Shown in pieces: positions 5,580 through 6,094 of a stretch of DNA of 6,094 nt. Both the position numbers and the translations under genes were made by a program. Numbering within the stretch: position 1 is the first letter of the stretch; every line of letters begins with the position of its first letter. Where the stretch lies: NCBI GenBank assembly GCA_021777685.1, contig JAJYDH010000394.1, forward strand, positions 1 to 6,094. The letters are read 5' to 3'. This stretch comes from Planctomycetota bacterium. Its GTDB lineage: Bacteria; Planctomycetota; Planctomycetia; Isosphaerales; Isosphaeraceae. The notes under the pieces are model-generated. The model made no database searches. It had not been told where the DNA came from and saw only the letters and a list, made by a program, of their open reading frames with translations.

Positions 5580-6094
5580 CGGTTTTTTCGGCGAAGAGAC
5601 CGTATCGTCTGCCTCATGAATAATCTTCAGGTTGGGTAGCGATCGACGGAGTTCCGACACCCCCTCTCGTGTCACAAGAGTGCCGGCTAGGTCTAATGAC
5701 CTGAGATTATCGAGAGCTTGGAGATGGATCAGGCCCAGATCGGAAATGACGGTCTCGGAAATATTCAATGTATCCAAATGTGTTAATTTTCCTAACGATA
5801 TCATTCCACTGTCGGTGATTCGCGTGCCTTTGAGATTGACGTTCCTCAGCTTTGGATATTCATGTAGATGGACCAGCCCTGCATCGGTCACGCGGGAATC
5901 GGCGAGGTCCAAAAACTCTACTTCCAACCCTATTGATTTCATCAAATGTTCGTCGCCGAGACGCCCCCTTGTATAAAATCCAACCGATAGTTCGATCTCC
6001 TCGATCGACTGATCGATGACAAAACTGGGAATTTCGAAGTCGTCCCATTCTTCTCCGACGACCGCTCGTTCTGCGGGGAATAACGAAGGGACGT
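5559..6094 (-). CDS. Leucine-rich-repeat protein, partial: start lies beyond the right edge
   Basis: The frame is open from the TAA at 5559-5561 to the window end, 177 visible residues. Upstream of the first in-frame TTG/ATG (5945/5942) another 49 codons continue without a stop and read as protein (AVVGEEWDDFEIPSFVIDQS, then IEEIELSVGFYTRGRLGDEH), so the gene should not be started at 5945. Four LRR units of about 24 residues follow at visible residues 56-80, 81-104, 105-128 and 129-153, with the pattern LxxLxLxxTxVTDxGLxxL (LDLADSRVTDAGLVHL; VNLKGTRITDSGMISL; LNISETVISDLGLIHL; LDLAGTLVTREGVSEL). A short cap (NLKIIHEADD) and a basic tail ending GYPEM complete it. This repeat style is common in large planctomycete LRR families, whose roles are mostly unknown. 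The acidic, aromatic N-terminal part is not an LRR and I do not recognise it. GC is far lower than in the genes to the left, down to about a third around 5761-5820. Confidence 0.8.
   Translation of the reverse strand, partial: VPSLFPAERAVVGEEWDDFEIPSFVIDQSIEEIELSVGFYTRGRLGDEHLMKSIGLEVEFLDLADSRVTDAGLVHLHEYPKLRNVNLKGTRITDSGMISLGKLTHLDTLNISETVISDLGLIHLQALDNLRSLDLAGTLVTREGVSELRRSLPNLKIIHEADDTVSSPKKPRGYPEM

Noticed and set aside
5860..6048. Leftward 62-codon open frame inside the LRR region
   Set aside because: Lies in a different frame from the LRR coding sequence, which is continuous through this segment to the window edge.

Overview
The window looks like chromosomal DNA of a planctomycete, most likely of the Isosphaeraceae type. 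This is inferred from the very high GC of positions 1 to about 5340, from a planctomycete-style 24-residue leucine-rich-repeat (LRR) protein, from a short tetratricopeptide (TPR) protein, and from a trypsin/double-PDZ protease. No RNA gene, CRISPR array, transposase or phage gene was seen.

Layout. Positions 4069 to 1 are read leftward as one gene cluster: an exported HtrA/DegP-type serine protease, then after a 95-nt gap glycerate kinase, a small three-helix membrane protein, thiamine-monophosphate kinase (thiL), and the first 31 codons of a probable tsaE running off the left edge. From glycerate kinase to tsaE the junctions overlap by 4, 14 and 4 nt, which indicates a translationally coupled operon. 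Positions 4070-4430 form a 361-bp divergent intergenic region with candidate promoters for the rightward TPR gene (4431-4754). That gene converges on a leftward PfpI/DJ-1-family gene (4804-5337). A strong GC-rich hairpin sits between the two stops and probably ends transcription from both sides.

Positions about 5338-6094 differ sharply: GC falls to roughly one third to one half per line, against about 70% or more elsewhere. This part holds the 3' portion of an LRR protein gene whose frame stays open to the right edge, so its true start lies outside the window. After its stop the same frame remains open for 74 more codons, up to a 4-nt overlap with the PfpI start. This stretch contains a degenerate inverted repeat (arms 5412-5461 and 5529-5579) that includes the LRR stop codon, suggesting a small inverted-repeat element or an inverted duplication.

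Functionally the leftward cluster mixes housekeeping metabolism (glycerate phosphorylation, thiamine diphosphate synthesis), tRNA t6A modification and envelope protein quality control. Co-transcription, rather than a shared pathway, is the simplest link. I do not see a convincing new multi-gene system. The most unexplained part is the low-GC right end.
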